Positions 6,161 to 8,528 of a stretch of DNA of 8,528 nucleotides are shown in pieces (positions within the stretch are counted from its first letter, which is position 1; every line of letters starts with the position of its first letter). The notes beneath the pieces were generated by a model. The model was not told where the DNA came from. It ran no database searches and saw only the letters and a program-made list of their open reading frames with translations. The translations under genes and the position numbers were made by a program. The stretch comes from Gemmatimonadaceae bacterium (GTDB lineage: Bacteria > Gemmatimonadota > Gemmatimonadetes > Gemmatimonadales > Gemmatimonadaceae), in NCBI GenBank assembly GCA_017881545.1, contig JADGQU010000081.1, forward strand, positions 1 through 8,528, read 5' to 3'.

Positions 6161-8177
6161 GCGCGCCGCCGAGCTGCGGGCTCTGCTCACCCGCGCGTCC
6201 CACGACTACTACGTTCTCGACCGTCCGACGATTCCGGACGCCCAATACGACAAGCTCTTTCGGGAGCTGCAGGAACTGGAGAAAGAGTTTCCGGAGTCCG
6301 TCACCCCGGATTCGCCCACCCTGCGCGTGGGCGCCGAGGTTCAGAGCCAGCTCTCCAAGCACGAACACATGCGGCCGATGCTCTCGCTGGCGAACGCGTT
6401 TGACGACGATGAGCTGCGCGCGTGGGAAGAGCGACTGGTGCGGATTGCGGGCGACGACGTCGCCCGCTCGGGCTACACCGCGGAGCTCAAGATTGACGGC
6501 ACCGCTGTCGCCCTTACTTATGAAGATCGGGTTCTAGTGAAGGGCGCGACGCGTGGCAACGGCGCCATTGGCGAAGACGTGACGGTGAACCTTCGGACTG
6601 TGCGCGACGTTCCCCTGCGACTGCGCGAGAACGCGCCGAAGGGACGCATCGAAGTTCGCGGCGAGATCTATTTCCCGTTCAAGCGCTTCGAGGAGATGAA
6701 CGAGGCGCGCGCGCGCGCGGGCGATTCCCTGTTCGCAAATCCGCGTAACGCTGCGGCTGGAAGTCTCAGGCAGCTCGATCCCGCGATCACCGCGTCCCGG
6801 CCACTCCGATTCTTTGGGTATTCTGTCGCCGTGCCCGACGGAGAGGATCTGCCCTTCGAGACGCAGACAGAGCTGCTCGACGCGCTGGAGGACTGGGGCG
6901 TTCCCGTGGCGCCGCACAGGAAGCGCGCGAAGACGCTGGCCGAGGTCGAGAAGTGGGCGTACGACCTCGAGCACAAGATACGCAGCGACCTGAATTTCGC
7001 GATCGACGGCGGAGTGGTCAAAGTTGATTCCCTCCGTCTTCAGGAGGAGCTGGGCGTCATCGGCGGACGAGAGCCGCGCTGGGCGATCGCGCGCAAGTTC
7101 GCACCGGACATCGCCGAGACGAAGCTGCTCGCGATAAAGGTGAACGTGGGCCGAACCGGCGCATTGAATCCGTACGCGGAGCTCGAGCCGGTGGAGATCG
7201 GCGGCGTGATCGTGAAGCTGGCGACGCTCCACAACGAGGACCTGATAATCGCCAAGGATCTGCGGGAGGGCGATTGGGTGCAGGTGAAGAGAGCGGGCGA
7301 GGTCATTCCGCAGATCATCGCGCCGATCCCCGAGAGGCGTACCGGCAGCGAGGTGCCGTGGCGGATGCCGAAGAACTGCCCCGTGTGTGGAACGCCGGCG
7401 ACGCGCGAGGAAGATGAGGCCGCGATCTATTGCCCGAACATCGCGTGTCCGGGGCGGCAGCTCGAAGGCCTGGTGCATTTCACGTCGCGCGGCGCGATGG
7501 ACATCCGCGGGCTGTCCTACGCCCGCATTCACCAGCTCGTCGAGGCGGGGCTGGTGCGCGACCCCGGAGATATCTACGCGCTCACACGCGAGCAGCTGCT
7601 CGGGCTCGAGGGCTACGCCGACAAGGGCGCAGACTCGCTGATCGCGGCGATCGAGACGTCGAAATCACAGCCGCTCCAGCGACTGCTGCACGCGCTGGGA
7701 ATCCGGCACGTGGGATCGATCGCCGCGCAGCTCCTGGCGCAGCATTTTGGAACGCTCGACGCAATTATGTCGGCGTCGGCCGATGACATTCTCAACGTGC
7801 ACGGCATCGGGGCGACGATTGCGAACGGCGTCGTGGCATATTTCTCCGATCCCGCCGGCCGCACGCTCGTCGAAAAACTGAGATCGCTCGGCGTAAATCT
7901 CACGGAGCCGCGCGCGGTGGTGGCGGGCGGGCCGCTCGCCGGGATGACTCTCGTGATCACCGGTACCCTGCCGACCTTGAGCAGATCGAAAGCGACAGCG
8001 ATGATCGAAGCCGCGGGTGGGCGGGTGACCGGATCCGTCTCAAAGTCGACAGATTTCCTGCTCGCCGGCGAGGAAGCCGGAAGCAAACTCGAAAAGGCAC
8101 AATCGCTCGGCGTCACTGTAATCGATGAGGCCAAGCTCTTGCGCCTGATCAATTCTCCAGCAACATCTCTCGCGTGA
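6051..8177 (+). CDS. ligA: NAD+-dependent DNA ligase LigA
   Basis: This 708-residue enzyme seals nicks with 5'-phosphate and 3'-hydroxyl ends using NAD+ in replication and repair. All domains are present in order: Ia (about 38-105; HDYYVLDRPTIPDAQYDKL with D63, Y66 and D67 for NMN binding), the adenylation domain with SLANAF at 112-117 and catalytic lysine K147 in KIDG, and the OB fold (about 350-430). They are followed by a zinc finger with C443, C446, C461 and C466, helix-hairpin-helix repeats (about 500-600) and a BRCT domain (about 626-703, GMTLVITGTL). E. coli LigA has 671 residues; most of the excess is a basic N-terminal extension of about 36 residues lying inside the overlap with the cyclase gene. 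ATG 6051 is the last standard in-frame start before the core; AAAGGA is 13 nt upstream, a long spacing. The frame is open to an ATG at 5958, but that would only deepen the overlap. Confidence 0.97.
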   Translation: MAKSRPSKAQAAEERTPSQSRPEKPGIRQKADEPRLKRAAELRALLTRASHDYYVLDRPTIPDAQYDKLFRELQELEKEFPESVTPDSPTLRVGAEVQSQLSKHEHMRPMLSLANAFDDDELRAWEERLVRIAGDDVARSGYTAELKIDGTAVALTYEDRVLVKGATRGNGAIGEDVTVNLRTVRDVPLRLRENAPKGRIEVRGEIYFPFKRFEEMNEARARAGDSLFANPRNAAAGSLRQLDPAITASRPLRFFGYSVAVPDGEDLPFETQTELLDALEDWGVPVAPHRKRAKTLAEVEKWAYDLEHKIRSDLNFAIDGGVVKVDSLRLQEELGVIGGREPRWAIARKFAPDIAETKLLAIKVNVGRTGALNPYAELEPVEIGGVIVKLATLHNEDLIIAKDLREGDWVQVKRAGEVIPQIIAPIPERRTGSEVPWRMPKNCPVCGTPATREEDEAAIYCPNIACPGRQLEGLVHFTSRGAMDIRGLSYARIHQLVEAGLVRDPGDIYALTREQLLGLEGYADKGADSLIAAIETSKSQPLQRLLHALGIRHVGSIAAQLLAQHFGTLDAIMSASADDILNVHGIGATIANGVVAYFSDPAGRTLVEKLRSLGVNLTEPRAVVAGGPLAGMTLVITGTLPTLSRSKATAMIEAAGGRVTGSVSKSTDFLLAGEEAGSKLEKAQSLGVTVIDEAKLLRLINSPATSLA

Positions 8178-8194
8178 GATCGTCCTAACTTCGA

Positions 8195-8528
8195 ATGCCA
8201 ACTACTGAAGCCCCCGAATTGATCGGCCTGTCGCAGCGCACGCTGCGCGATCTTCGCCTGCGCGTGGCCGGCGCCAGCGGTGGTGGCCCCGATGCGCTTC
8301 GCGAAGCGGGGTACGCGGGCGCGGCCTCGCTCTTCGACGCGTTCGAGACCTGGCTCGGCGACCGCGGCTCGAAGAAGGCGGAAGATCTTCCGGTCGACGA
8401 GTTCTCGGCGCGCGCGGCGGAGTTTTTTCAGGCAGCCGGATGGGGGCGGGTGAGCTTCCGCTCGCTGCACGATGCGCTCGCCGTGATCGACATCGAGGGA
8501 TGCTGGGAAGCGCAGCTCCACGGCGAAG
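8195..8528 (+). CDS. Hypothetical protein, possibly V4R-like, 3' end outside window
   Basis: A reading frame starts at ATG 8195, 17 nt after the ligA stop, and stays open to the window end, giving 111 residues. An in-frame TAA at 8186-8188 rules out an earlier start; there is no clear Shine-Dalgarno. After a polar N-terminus the visible part is mainly helical: LREAGYAGAASLFDAFETWL at about 35-54, then LPVDEFSARAAEFFQAAGWG at about 64-83, followed by probable strands (RVSFRSL, ALAVIDI) and CWEAQ. A helix, an 'AAEFFxxxGWGRV' block and then beta strands are reminiscent of V4R-type small-molecule-binding domains, but the diagnostic C-terminal part is missing, so this is only a suggestion. Spacing suggests it belongs to the ligA transcript. 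A soluble cytosolic protein is most likely, as no signal peptide or membrane segment is visible. Confidence 0.65.
   Translation, partial: MPTTEAPELIGLSQRTLRDLRLRVAGASGGGPDALREAGYAGAASLFDAFETWLGDRGSKKAEDLPVDEFSARAAEFFQAAGWGRVSFRSLHDALAVIDIEGCWEAQLHGE

Noticed and set aside
6534..7532. Long open frame antisense to ligA
   Set aside because: It is a by-product of high GC and ligA codon structure; composition is Arg/His/Leu-rich with no recognisable domain.
8165..8180. ATCTC/GAGAT hairpin at the ligA stop
   Set aside because: Only 5 bp, no T-run, and the next gene starts a few bases later; likely chance.
7613..8521. Second long antisense frame covering the ligA 3' end and the next gene
   Set aside because: It lies opposite clearly conserved ligase domains and has low-complexity Ser/Ala/Arg composition.

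Overview
The window comes from a high-GC, Gram-negative-type bacterial chromosome: there are signal peptides, a BglX-like periplasmic glycosidase, an NAD+-dependent DNA ligase and densely packed genes. The protein styles (acidic-tailed YtxH protein, receiver plus REC-GGDEF pair, V4R-like protein) would suit an environmental lineage such as Gemmatimonadota, but that assignment is only an impression and no rRNA gene is present to test it. There is no sign of mobile elements, CRISPR, phage, tRNA or rRNA genes. The window reads as core or metabolic chromosome.

Left part (1-2100, + strand): the 3' end of a GH3 beta-glucosidase (BglX-like), then three small proteins, each with a recognisable fold but no assignable substrate: a DinB/YfiT-type metal-site protein, an MmcQ/YjbR-family protein and a single-domain VOC (glyoxalase-fold) protein. 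Gaps are 12, 48 and 67 nt, so co-transcription of the first members is possible.

Middle (2108-4604): thymidine phosphorylase deoA lies on the - strand, tail-to-tail with the VOC gene. Divergent from it across a 56-nt gap is an exported TPR protein whose C-terminal half resembles the eukaryotic RMDN (regulator of microtubule dynamics) family. That gene converges on a - strand YtxH-type membrane protein with a poly-glutamate tail. Their stop codons share the palindrome CTAG.

Right part (4681-8528, + strand): a tightly packed signalling and DNA-replication run. It holds a stand-alone DivK-like receiver, a REC-GGDEF diguanylate cyclase overlapping it by 11 nt, DNA ligase ligA overlapping the cyclase frame by 110 nt, and 17 nt later the start of a V4R-like protein cut by the window end. 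The receiver/cyclase order recalls the Caulobacter divK-pleD pair. The most notable points are this arrangement with ligA nested into the end of the cyclase gene, and the RMDN-like secreted TPR protein. No clearly novel defence or mobile system is visible.
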